Shown here: one piece after another, positions 1 through 6,250 of the stretch
How the letters are laid out: every line of letters starts with the position of its first letter
How positions within the stretch are numbered: position 1 is the first letter of the stretch
NCBI GenBank assembly: GCA_964454745.1
Contig: CAYVUI010000160.1
Coordinates: forward strand, 1 to 7,515
Direction of reading: 5' to 3'
DNA: 7,515 nucleotides
Origin: CAYVUI01 sp964454745
Lineage (GTDB): Bacteria; Planctomycetota; Phycisphaerae; Sedimentisphaerales; Anaerohalosphaeraceae
Position numbers and translations under genes: made by a program
Notes under the pieces: generated by a model
Databases searched by the model: none
Told to the model about the DNA's origin: nothing
Seen by the model: the letters and a program-made list of their open reading frames with translations, nothing else

Positions 1-15
1 CTGATTGGCAGAGAA

Positions 16-101
16 GAAAGCATGTCTTAGAGAATGTCGATATTTGATCTACAATAACGTCATAATAAAAAATATCGACACTGTTTGTCTGGCATGCTTT
101 C
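16..101. repeat. Nested inverted repeat, possible long hairpin
   Basis: Two sets of perfect arms are nested in one another. The outer arms are GAAAGCATG (16-24) and CATGCTTTC (93-101). The inner arms are TGTCGATATTT (35-45) and AAATATCGACA (70-80). The 24-base centre (46-69) is unpaired, and the stretches between the arms can pair partly with bulges. As RNA this would be a long stem ending about 27 bases before the terminator at 128-165, so it could be the 3' part of a structured plus-strand transcript entering from the left. As DNA it could be a recombinase or replication-protein site. No protein-coding reading fits it. The pairing is seen directly; the role is unknown. Confidence 0.6.
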
Positions 102-127
102 GACTACACCATCTAATTTCTATCAAA

Positions 128-165
128 AAAAGCCGACCAGGCAGCCCTGATCGGCTTTTCTCTTT
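128..165. terminator. Rho-independent terminator, probably bidirectional
   Basis: AAAAGCCGA (128-136) pairs with TCGGCTTTT (151-159). After one mismatch the stem continues with CAGG/CCTG, leaving a four-base loop. A T-rich tail follows on the plus strand. The A-run before the stem (125-131) gives a U-run on the minus strand, so it can also stop leftward transcription. It would end both a transcript entering from the left edge and the leftward unknown-gene operon. Confidence 0.85.
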
Positions 166-376
166 AGATAACATATAAAGGTACTGCATTGATGTAATCC
201 TCATTAGAGTCTCTTGTTAGATCATTCATCAATATACACATATACCCCATTTGAAAGAACATTGATCACGTTGCATCGATTATGATCATAATAGTTATCG
301 TCTATAACACATCCAAGAGATTCATCATAATCAGCATCAACAACAATATATCCTGAATCAACGACTCAATAGCCAT
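164..376 (-). pseudogene. Remnant of a small acidic protein gene, two frameshifts
   Basis: Three leftward reading pieces line up end to end. An ATG at 376 begins MAIE. From 365 to 225 a 47-codon stretch is open in another frame (it contains SGYIVVDADYDESLGCVIDD) and has no usable start of its own, because a TGA lies just before it at 366-368. It stops with TGA at 222-224. The first frame then reopens at 229 as MNDLTRDSNEDYINAVPLYVI, stopping at 164. The composition is protein-like (many Asp, Tyr, Val), and single-base changes near 365 and 229 would restore one protein of about 70 aa. It lies 17 bases after the 266-aa gene, probably in the same transcript, and is followed directly by the terminator. 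It could instead be chance or rely on a non-standard start. The family is not recognised. Confidence 0.5.
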
Positions 377-392
377 TTTTAAATTATATTTC

Positions 393-1193
393 CTATGCAA
401 CATTTCTTGACTCATAGTTTTTGACTGATATATCAAAATAATCGCATAGCATGGTTTTGTGAAGTGACTCCAATACAAAGTTCATATCAGGCATATCGGT
501 CTCAGTGACTAAACCCATGCTTATGAGAAAATTCACAGGAACATACTTTCCTTTATCCTCATTCATGAAAGGTTCGCACTTATCAAAAAGAATATCTTCA
601 GATCTAAAATCTGCAATCCTTCTTAATTCATCATGACCACAATAGATTTCAACCCGCTTAATGCATTTATTTTGATAGTGTATAACTGCAAAAGGCGGTC
701 TATTACACAACGAAGAACCATTTCGATGACGTATCCTTCGATCCTCGATGATATATTCGTATAATGAATAAGTTCTCAATTTATTCACAAATATATTTGT
801 GTATTGATTTAGAAATTGCATTAATTCACATGCTACATCGTCGAGTGAATACCCATTATCAGCTAAAATACGAACATTATTCACCAGCTTTTCAAATAGA
901 TATTGCATGTCATTTCCGTGATCTATTACATTTGAATGCGGAAGAGATACAATCTCAATATCATTTAATGTAATAAGACTATTTCCATGATATAAATCTG
1001 ATTGAAGTGAATCTAAATACTCAATCTGTTTTCGTACAGTTTTTACATCTGTTACTTTTATATCCTTATTTGTTTCCGGATATATTCCTAATGTTATCAC
1101 TCCGGAATCAGCATCCGGCGGAGTCCAGCAACTGCTTTGACTAATTCTATTTTGTGAATGACGATACTTTTTATTCCATTTTTTCTTTTTCAT
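393..1193 (-). CDS. Hypothetical protein, 266 aa
   Basis: I do not recognise this protein. The ATG at 1193 is preferred over a GTG at 1202, because that GTG is part of the AAGGTG ribosome binding site (1205-1200), which lies six bases before the ATG. The N-terminus is strongly basic (MKKKKWNKKYRHSQNR). The rest is a mixed soluble sequence with no signal peptide or membrane segment, and a central RRIRHRNG basic patch. It is rich in Asp, Tyr, Ile and Asn. The upstream 145-aa gene stops at 1195, one base before this ATG, so the two are translationally coupled and probably act together. A nucleic-acid-binding role would suit the basic start, but that is only a guess. Confidence 0.8.
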   Translation of the reverse strand: MKKKKWNKKYRHSQNRISQSSCWTPPDADSGVITLGIYPETNKDIKVTDVKTVRKQIEYLDSLQSDLYHGNSLITLNDIEIVSLPHSNVIDHGNDMQYLFEKLVNNVRILADNGYSLDDVACELMQFLNQYTNIFVNKLRTYSLYEYIIEDRRIRHRNGSSLCNRPPFAVIHYQNKCIKRVEIYCGHDELRRIADFRSEDILFDKCEPFMNEDKGKYVPVNFLISMGLVTETDMPDMNFVLESLHKTMLCDYFDISVKNYESRNVA

Positions 1194-1194
1194 A

Positions 1195-1632
1195 TTATGC
1201 ACCTTTCTTAAATGAGTTAATCGGTTCTAAATAGGGGATGCGATTCACAACACGAAAATACGCATCCATTTCAATAACTTTTTGGCAAGGGTTTTTCCAT
1301 ATTGTGAGAGGAAAACACCTGCCTTCATCTGTTTTACCAGGTACACGGTCAACCTGTTCGGAACTTAAACAGAGCATGTAAGGTGTCTGAGTATGACCTT
1401 CAAAAAGCAATTCAAGGGTAAAATCAGATGCAGGAGCAATAGCCGGCCCCTTCGAGATAATACAATACTCAGCAGTTGCAAATTCCTTAATTACCTTAAT
1501 ATGCTGATCCGGTACCAGTAGACGGAAAGCACCTGCATTGATGGATAGAAAATAGTATCCATACATGGCATAGTCAGTTGACCAATAGTTTGTGCTAATT
1601 ATTGAACTTTTTAAATTTTTAATTTGTAGCAT
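1195..1632 (-). CDS. Hypothetical protein, 145 aa
   Basis: This is the first gene of a two-gene leftward unit. The start is ATG at 1632, with an AAGG ribosome binding site about nine bases upstream. The protein looks soluble and compact, with alternating hydrophobic segments suggesting a mainly beta fold (for example GAFRLLVPDQHIKVIKEF and FTLELLFEGHTQTPYMLCL). It has no transmembrane segment and no recognised catalytic motif. Its stop at 1195-1197 sits inside the spacer between the next gene's ribosome binding site and start, which implies coupled translation. The family is unknown; a small accessory protein of the mobile element is the most that can be said. Confidence 0.78.
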   Translation of the reverse strand: MLQIKNLKSSIISTNYWSTDYAMYGYYFLSINAGAFRLLVPDQHIKVIKEFATAEYCIISKGPAIAPASDFTLELLFEGHTQTPYMLCLSSEQVDRVPGKTDEGRCFPLTIWKNPCQKVIEMDAYFRVVNRIPYLEPINSFKKGA

Positions 1633-1802
1633 ATTTACATACCTTATAAATGATTTAATATTTTATTTTATTCACGCTTATTAATAATGTATTTACCTAA
1701 GTCATGGTTCTACCCTTTCAAATATGTTAATTAATATTTCTATATTTATTACGCCGCAGAATAAAAACACTTTCAACGCTAAAATAATTGTATTCGTAAT
1801 TT
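1633..1802. other. AT-rich gap between two leftward units
   Basis: This 170-base stretch separates the methyltransferase stop from the 145-aa gene. It holds an AT-rich palindrome-like sequence (AAATAT 1720-1725, ATATTT 1734-1739, centred on TTAATTAA) and a wide ATTACG/CGTAAT inverted pair (1748-1753, 1795-1800). No hairpin followed by a U-run is visible, so read-through from the methyltransferase gene is possible. A TTGAAA on the minus strand resembles a -35 box, but no -10 box sits at normal spacing. I see no convincing promoter and no small gene. Confidence 0.5.
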
Positions 1803-3263
1803 TTATGCCGCTTTTTTTATCGCTGTCTTAAGCGAATTAAATTCTTTCGCTATACGCTTCTTTGTTTCATAACAATAGGTCTCGGACATATCGATATGTA
1901 TATAATTGCGATTGTTACGGATCGCAGCAATTGCCGTAGTGCCGGATCCACCAAATGGATCCAATACTGTATCTCCTTCATAGCTATAGAGTTTAATTAC
2001 ATTTTCTGCTAACTGTACAGGCATCGGACATGGATGGCTTCCTTCCCCATGCGTTTCGGGGAATATATTCCAAACCGAATTTGTAAGTACTTTATATTCA
2101 TCTTCGTTGATCGCTGACAGATGGTCAGTGCAACGTTGGAGCTCATAGCTATCTTTAGATAAAACAATAATACGTGAATGTGTATTCCGAATAATTGGAT
2201 TATCAGGGAAGGATAATCCACTTGGGGGTCTATTTTTTCCTTCTGTTCGTTTGTACCAGATAATTTCATTTCGATACAAATACCCCAATTTCTTGGCAAT
2301 ATTATAGATTTCGAAGTCAATAAAATGTTTGGCTCCTGTGAGTTTATTCTCGTCATCACGTATACTGGTCTGCTCGATCTCGATTGCAAGCCTTCCGCCC
2401 TTTCTAAGCTTTGCCTTAATTTCCTTAAGGTATTGATAAGTCCAGTCAACATATTCATCCCAAGGCATATTATCTTCAGGGCTTCCATTATATTTGATGC
2501 CGCAATTAAATGGCGGAGAGGTAAAACATAATGAAATTGTACCATCCTTGATCAGACGAAGACCCTTAAAGATATCCATACAGAGTACATTGTTCACAAC
2601 ATCTTTATCTAAATCATTGGTATAGTTATGGCTAATCTTTGAGTTATTGTTCTTCCGTATTTTTTTGAAAGTATCCTGCATGCGATTGTATGCAGTGTTT
2701 ACATGGATCTTATTTTCATCGAGTTCCCTGATCAGTCTTTCCATGAATTCTCTTTCCTCTTCATCACAGCTTTCATGCTTCTTACGTAATTTTTTTACTT
2801 TTTTTACTGTGTCTGAAGATACTTCAGCAATCTTGGCTAATTCTTCATTCGCATTAATCGTTTTATGGTTGGCTGATACCTTTGAACCTTTTTTGCCTCT
2901 ACCTTTACTTAAACGCTGATTGTTTTTAGCCAAATCTGCATAATAATCTTCAAATTGTTCTAATACGATATTTGACTTTTGCCAGGTAGTTAGATTACGA
3001 CGCATTAACTGATTGCTGAATATCCACTTTTCCGCTTCAATATTTGAAGCAAAACTCAGTTCAATCACTTTGAATGGGATATTATGTCGTGTACAGATTT
3101 CATATCGTTTATGTCCATCCAATAAAATATTCTTTTCTTTCCAAACGACAAGAGCGTCCCTGCAGCCGTTTTTTACAATATCTTCTTCAAGAGAAAGTTT
3201 AGACCTTTGTGAATCCGGCTCCTTAAAGATGTTGTTAAATACATTTGATTCAAAATTTTTCAT
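1803..3263 (-). CDS. ParB-like domain fused to DNA methyltransferase, 486 aa
   Basis: This is probably an S-adenosylmethionine-dependent DNA amino-methyltransferase of the beta class, because motif IV TSPPF (residues 248-252) precedes motif I DPFGGSGT (435-442). This order covers both N4-cytosine and N6-adenine enzymes, so the target base cannot be assigned. Residues about 25-100 form a ParB/sulfiredoxin-like domain: NG...ALVVW, then LLDGHKRYEIC (48-57), then an LMRRNLT segment (86-92). Residues about 100-205 are a helical, lysine-rich part with a helix-turn-helix-like stretch (ELAKIAEVSSDTVKKVKKL). The ParB-like part may give DNA binding or specificity. The ribosome binding site is AAAGGAAG (3277-3270), seven bases or so before ATG 3263. 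The gene follows its paralogue by 20 bases, in one operon. No restriction endonuclease gene accompanies it, so it looks like an orphan modification enzyme. Confidence 0.9.
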   Translation of the reverse strand: MKNFESNVFNNIFKEPDSQRSKLSLEEDIVKNGCRDALVVWKEKNILLDGHKRYEICTRHNIPFKVIELSFASNIEAEKWIFSNQLMRRNLTTWQKSNIVLEQFEDYYADLAKNNQRLSKGRGKKGSKVSANHKTINANEELAKIAEVSSDTVKKVKKLRKKHESCDEEEREFMERLIRELDENKIHVNTAYNRMQDTFKKIRKNNNSKISHNYTNDLDKDVVNNVLCMDIFKGLRLIKDGTISLCFTSPPFNCGIKYNGSPEDNMPWDEYVDWTYQYLKEIKAKLRKGGRLAIEIEQTSIRDDENKLTGAKHFIDFEIYNIAKKLGYLYRNEIIWYKRTEGKNRPPSGLSFPDNPIIRNTHSRIIVLSKDSYELQRCTDHLSAINEDEYKVLTNSVWNIFPETHGEGSHPCPMPVQLAENVIKLYSYEGDTVLDPFGGSGTTAIAAIRNNRNYIHIDMSETYCYETKKRIAKEFNSLKTAIKKAA

Positions 3264-3283
3264 CAGAAACTTCCTTTCTGCTG

Positions 3284-4282
3284 CTATGCAGCCATATTAT
3301 TAAAATTATTATTAGCAGACCTAAGCCAATCCATATATTGACGATGTACTTCAAAGTCACGATTCTGTAATTCATCCCAATTGCTATCTTTATTTGTGTA
3401 CTGTTTGCACCCATGTCGATAAACGGATTCAAAATACGGAAATATATGGCACGCAATATCCAATGACGTGTCGTGGTCCGTATACTTTGAAATCATTTCT
3501 ACAAGAATATCAGGATCAAATACCAAACATGGGTACTTCTGATTTTGTGACGGATCCTTTCCAAATATAAAATCTGTTTCTGATCTCCATCCATATTCAT
3601 TATTGCTCATTTTTTCTACTGGGTCCGTCAGATTGTTACACGTATCCGCACCATTACCCTTCGAAGGTGTAGAAGTATCCTTATTTGTCTTTTGAGTGCT
3701 CTTATTATATTCCGTTTTGGCACGGTTTATGGTGATCCTGCCCTTTCGGAGCTTAAAGAGTAATTCCTGAGCTAAATCACTGTCATCCTTTCGCAGTTGT
3801 CTTGCAAAGCTCACATAATTGTCATTCGATTGTGCCAGTAAGGCGATATTCTGATTCACCCATACTGTATGACCAGAAGCATTATGAAGATCTTCATGAA
3901 CATCGGACGAGGCATTTTGTTTTTTTGCCGCTCCCTTCCGTCGGTTTTCTTCTGCTTCTTTGGCAAATACATCTTCAAATAGATCCAAAGCGGATTCAAT
4001 CCGATTAAAAACATTCATATGCCTTCTATTTATATGGATATTAATTCGCCATTTTACGGCTTCGAACAAGCTGTCAAAGTGAGCTTCCTCATAAGAGGGC
4101 TCAATTCCTAACTCTTTACAGATTTCATAGCATTCAATTCCATCAATAATAAGATCATTCCAGACTACGACTTTTCCCAATTGTCCATGGGTACGGATAT
4201 CCTCTCTTAACGCGGTTCTTTGTGACTCAGAATACGGAGGAATCACATTTTTGATTTTCATATCAACTTTATAATGTTTCAT
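3284..4282 (-). CDS. ParB-like protein, paralogue of the downstream methyltransferase N-terminus, 332 aa
   Basis: Residues about 25-195 align along their length with residues 25-200 of the next gene's product. Shared landmarks are DI...G....VVW, a DG..xYEIC segment, EA.KW, I.RR..., a LFEDVFAKEAEENRRKG-like helix, and a KGRITINRAKTEYN end (180-193) matching NKIHVNTAYN. The conserved DGHKR of the partner is DGIEC here (47-51), so any activity of the ParB fold that needs that box is doubtful. Instead of a methyltransferase, residues about 228-332 carry an unrecognised domain rich in aromatic residues (WRSETDFIFG, CHIFPYFESVYRHGC). A polar linker (194-225) joins the parts. The ribosome binding site AAAGGA lies seven bases before ATG 4282, within a small hairpin. 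It is likely a DNA-binding or regulatory partner of the fused methyltransferase; that is inference. Confidence 0.85.
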   Translation of the reverse strand: MKHYKVDMKIKNVIPPYSESQRTALREDIRTHGQLGKVVVWNDLIIDGIECYEICKELGIEPSYEEAHFDSLFEAVKWRINIHINRRHMNVFNRIESALDLFEDVFAKEAEENRRKGAAKKQNASSDVHEDLHNASGHTVWVNQNIALLAQSNDNYVSFARQLRKDDSDLAQELLFKLRKGRITINRAKTEYNKSTQKTNKDTSTPSKGNGADTCNNLTDPVEKMSNNEYGWRSETDFIFGKDPSQNQKYPCLVFDPDILVEMISKYTDHDTSLDIACHIFPYFESVYRHGCKQYTNKDSNWDELQNRDFEVHRQYMDWLRSANNNFNNMAA

Positions 4283-4289
4283 AATTTTG

Positions 4290-4304
4290 TCCTTTCAATA
4301 AGGA
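4290..4304 (-). promoter_or_regulatory. Hairpin covering a ribosome binding site
   Basis: On the minus strand TCCTT pairs with AAGGA around a five-base loop. The AAGGA is the ribosome binding site of the 332-aa ParB-like gene. A five-pair stem is weak, so it may only tune translation rather than block it. Confidence 0.4.
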
Positions 4305-4316
4305 TCATAACTTTCG

Positions 4317-4341
4317 TGCATGCGACCCGCTGCCTCATGCA
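4317..4341. repeat. TGCATG/CATGCA inverted repeat in the ParB-gene leader
   Basis: Perfect six-base arms (4317-4322 and 4336-4341) are separated by a GC-rich 13-base centre (CGACCCGCTGCCT) that stands out in AT-rich surroundings. It overlaps the end of the small 39-aa gene and lies between it and the ParB-like gene. It could be an operator or a leader hairpin. Confidence 0.4.
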
Positions 4342-4454
4342 TCCGGTACTATATCCCTCAAAAAAAAATTATGGTACAAATTTTCAGCACTTATACGAAA
4401 AGCACAGAACCTTCTATTGGCTTTATAGATTTGTCTATGCTCGGTGTTACTCAT
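4335..4454 (-). CDS. Possible small protein, 39 aa
   Basis: ATG at 4454 has a good GAAAGG ribosome binding site (4468-4463) eight bases upstream, and an exact TATAAT -10 box lies at 4487-4482. The product begins MSNTEHRQIYKANRRFCAFR and ends DIVPDA. It is basic in its first half and has no membrane segment. It runs in the same direction as the ParB-like gene and stops 52 bases before it, so it would be the first gene of that operon. Against it: the frame crosses a run of nine T's, one copy of the repeated GTAC motif falls inside it, and no family is recognised. A leader peptide controlling the next gene is an alternative. Confidence 0.42.
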   Translation of the reverse strand: MSNTEHRQIYKANRRFCAFRISAENLYHNFFLRDIVPDA

Positions 4455-4481
4455 GTCTCTTGCCTTTCAAAAAAAACTGTT

Positions 4482-4513
4482 ATTATAATTCATATTCTTT
4501 TAAAATAGTACAA
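4482..4513 (-). promoter_or_regulatory. Candidate promoter for the small gene and ParB/methyltransferase operon
   Basis: TTGTAC (4513-4508) and an exact TATAAT (4487-4482) are separated by 20 bases, longer than the usual 16-18. Transcription would start near 4475, just before the GAAAGG ribosome binding site of the 39-aa reading frame. The good -10 box and its position support it; the spacing weakens it. Confidence 0.45.
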
Positions 4514-4623
4514 ATTTCGAAGTTGTCGTTTGGATCTCATCAAAGCTTATTTTTATTGGTTTTTCTTGATTTCTTCTTTTTCATCTCACTTCTTTTGGCC
4601 CCTGATCACCGTTTTCTCATGCA

Positions 4624-4653
4624 AATATAATTAAAAAAAACTATATAGTACAA
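4624..4653 (-). promoter_or_regulatory. Second candidate leftward promoter
   Basis: TTGTAC (4653-4648) and TATATT (4629-4624) are 18 bases apart. A transcript from here would cross a 14-codon basic reading frame (4584-4540, starting MKKKKSRKTNK) with only a poor ribosome binding site, before reaching the second promoter. On the plus strand TATAGT (4644-4649) in the same place could act as a rightward -10 box without a clear -35 box, so the site may serve both directions. Confidence 0.4.
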
Positions 4654-4660
4654 AATTTGG

Positions 4661-4714
4661 AAAGGAGGCGGTTCATCCTTTGGGGATCTATGCCGATCCC
4701 GTCTTTTATTTTTT
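4661..4714 (+). terminator. Tandem hairpins ending in a terminator before the DPPY methyltransferase gene
   Basis: AAAGGA (4661-4666) pairs with TCCTTT (4676-4681). One base later GGGATC (4683-4688) pairs with GATCCC (4695-4700), followed by a T-rich tail (4702-4714). The U-run is only on the plus strand, and no plus-strand gene lies to the left, so this is either an attenuator in the methyltransferase leader or the end of a short plus-strand RNA. A 22-codon frame starting MPIPSFIFSLFSNAKEG at 4690 runs through it; its ATG is about 21 bases from the AAAGGAGG, too far for normal use. I see no mutually exclusive antiterminator pairing. Confidence 0.6.
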
Positions 4715-4735
4715 CCTTGTTTTCAAATGCAAAAG

Positions 4736-4745
4736 AAGGTACCTT
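4736..4745. promoter_or_regulatory. AAGGTACCTT palindrome in the methyltransferase leader
   Basis: A perfect ten-base palindrome lies 61 bases before the methyltransferase start. It contains another GTAC core like the three-copy motif. It could be an operator, though a palindrome this short can arise by chance. Confidence 0.3.
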
Positions 4746-4806
4746 TCTATTAAGATGACTTAAAGAAGTGGAAAAGGAGATCATATATATCTTTAACGGA
4801 GGTATT

Positions 4807-6003
4807 ATGGATAAAGATATCGTTAAGAAGCTAAAAGTGCTGAAAGAATTACTGGCAAAACACGACCTACATTGTTGGAAAATAGGGGATGTTGTAGCTT
4901 ATTTAATGGATAAAAAGCATTTAAGTTTAGGTGATATATCTATTTATGTGAATTATTCACGTGCTCGTTTAAGCCATTTTCATCTAACAGCCCGGACCTT
5001 TCCAATGCCTTTACGTAAAGGATACAGCTTTCAGGATTCTTTTACGGCCCGAAAGATCCATCTTTCTATTCCAAGACTGAAAATGACTCCTGTTCAGATT
5101 CGGGATATAATTGCAGGCCTTGAGGATAAAAGCTTTCGGAAAGTTCACTCCTATTTCATCAGGAAACTCATTGAACAGGAGCAGAATGAGAATATAATGG
5201 AGACTTTGCGGAAAACCACTTCCTCTTCTATTATTAATAGATGCTATTATGCAAAGTGGCAGGATGTTATAACTCAAATTCCTTCAAATGAGATAAAGAT
5301 ATTCATCTGCGACCCTCCCTATTCTATATATAATAAGAAATATGACGGTAAATATCGTTGTGCAAGGCCTGAAAATTCCTCGAAAAGGGCGAATTGCAGT
5401 AATGACAACACGAAAGCGGCGTTAAGTGATACTCTGGAGCTATTCGACTATTGTTTGCCTAAGTTAACACCAGATGGTGTTCTCATTTTGTTTCAAGCGG
5501 GCGGCAAACCCGATAGGCCCGAAATCCAGCTCAAAGCCCGTGAGACTGGCTGGCAGTGCCAACAGGTTTTGACTTGGGTAAAGAGCCGCTACGGGATGGG
5601 ATCTAAGGAGAATCCATATAGGACTTGTACAGAAAGGATTTTAATTTTTGGCCGTGAAGGAATTTCTCTGAAAAAACATCAAAACGGAATGTTTTCAACA
5701 GATCTTATAGACATCCCCACTGAGACAAGATATGTCAGTCAAAAAATGGCAAGGGAAAAAATTGATTTCTATGATTATCATGTTTATCAAAAGCCAGAAG
5801 CTTTGCTTACCTTTTTAATTCGGCAGCATTCTTATCCTGGTGACATTGTATTTGAGAACTATGGATGCTCTGGTTCGGGTTCGATTGCAGCAATCCATAA
5901 TGATAGACAATGGATTTATGTTGAATCGAATGAAGAGAATTATACATGGGGAGAAAAACGTATTCATGATGCATTAGAAATATATCATTCTCAAGTGGGA
6001 TAA
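4807..6003 (+). CDS. DNA methyltransferase with DPPY motif, 398 aa
   Basis: This is probably an N6-adenine (or N4-cytosine) DNA methyltransferase of the beta class. Motif IV is CDPPYSIYNKKY (168-179), and the motif I region VFENYGCSGSGSIAA (348-362) comes near the C-terminus. Canonical motif I is DPFxGSGT; here D becomes E, F becomes Y, and the GSGS lies two residues further on, so cofactor binding may be altered. Residues about 20-130 form a helical DNA-binding-like part (WKIGDVVAYL, then LSLGDISIYVNYSRARLSHF, helix-turn-helix-like). The start is ATG 4807, because GGAGG (4798-4802) sits just before it; an in-frame GTG at 4768 would place that site inside the gene. It is divergent from the ParB/methyltransferase operon and shares its control region. 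It is not close in sequence to the other methyltransferase. Confidence 0.88.
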   Translation: MDKDIVKKLKVLKELLAKHDLHCWKIGDVVAYLMDKKHLSLGDISIYVNYSRARLSHFHLTARTFPMPLRKGYSFQDSFTARKIHLSIPRLKMTPVQIRDIIAGLEDKSFRKVHSYFIRKLIEQEQNENIMETLRKTTSSSIINRCYYAKWQDVITQIPSNEIKIFICDPPYSIYNKKYDGKYRCARPENSSKRANCSNDNTKAALSDTLELFDYCLPKLTPDGVLILFQAGGKPDRPEIQLKARETGWQCQQVLTWVKSRYGMGSKENPYRTCTERILIFGREGISLKKHQNGMFSTDLIDIPTETRYVSQKMAREKIDFYDYHVYQKPEALLTFLIRQHSYPGDIVFENYGCSGSGSIAAIHNDRQWIYVESNEENYTWGEKRIHDALEIYHSQVG

Positions 6004-6189
6004 ACAATATTCATTTGAAAAGTGTAATAATATTTTGTAAAATATTAAAATATTCAGAGGATATCTTCAATATTTTCCGAATATATATTAGATAGTTGAC
6101 GTGAGTGTGAAACAATAATGTTTTGATGTGTATGGAGAGGCAAAGAGTAAAGAAATTATAAAGATAGGCTGATCTAGATATCTCTCCTT
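6004..6189. other. AT-rich leader region with palindrome
   Basis: The stretch after the methyltransferase is dominated by AATATT words. It contains a 20-base inverted repeat with nine-base arms, TAATATTTT (6028-6036) and AAAATATTA (6039-6047). A TTGACG (6096-6101) resembles a -35 box but has no good -10 box at 16-18 bases. GGAGAG (6134-6139) can pair with CTCTCC (6182-6187) just before the terminator. A nine-codon frame MERQRVKKL starts at 6132 but lacks a ribosome binding site. Low melting stability beside a primase gene fits an origin or unwinding region, which is inference. Confidence 0.4.
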
Positions 6190-6226
6190 ACCCGAAGGGA
6201 TTCACACCTCTTCGGGTTTTCTTTTT
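6190..6226 (+). terminator. Strong Rho-independent terminator before the primase gene
   Basis: ACCCGAAG (6190-6197) pairs with CTTCGGGT (6210-6217), and the stem can be extended by a G-T and a G-C pair. A TTTCTTTTT tail follows. It lies 187 bases after the methyltransferase stop and 25 bases before the primase start. It either ends the methyltransferase transcript or attenuates a primase transcript that starts in the AT-rich region. I see no promoter between it and the primase gene. Confidence 0.85.
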
Positions 6227-6250
6227 AATAATTTATATAGGAGATATATT

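Larger units (their letters stand above)
4373..4660. repeat. Three copies of an AAATTTGTACYAT motif
   Basis: Read on the minus strand, the motif occurs at about 4384-4370 (AAATTTGTACCAT), 4517-4505 (AAATTTGTACTAT) and 4658-4645 (AAATTTTGTACTAT). The intervals between the GTAC cores are 134 and 140 bases. Copies 1 and 3 are followed within a few bases by runs of eight or nine T's. In each copy TTGTAC can serve as a -35 box, with TATAGT (4353-4348), TATAAT (4487-4482) or TATATT (4629-4624) downstream at 20, 20 and 18 bases. A partial inverse copy, GTACTATAT, lies at 4346-4354. They may be operators for one regulator, repeated promoters, or both. Confidence 0.6.

Noticed and set aside
2009..2545. 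178-codon leftward reading frame inside the methyltransferase gene
   Set aside because: It is an out-of-frame overlap of a gene with clear catalytic motifs. Its own product has no recognisable features.
2647..3303. Two rightward frames of 90 and 96 codons opposite the ParB-like/methyltransferase gene
   Set aside because: Both are antisense shadows of a well-supported gene, with no start signals.
4540..4584. 14-codon basic leader peptide beginning MKKKKSRKTNK
   Set aside because: The ribosome binding site is poor and the lysines follow from A-rich DNA; too short to support.
4274..4630. 118-codon rightward frame across the divergent region
   Set aside because: It starts inside the ParB-like gene on the other strand, has no ribosome binding site, and its phenylalanine-rich product reflects T-rich DNA.
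4768..4806. Upstream GTG start for the DPPY methyltransferase
   Set aside because: The 13-residue extension would include the GGAGG ribosome binding site of the ATG at 4807, which is the better start.
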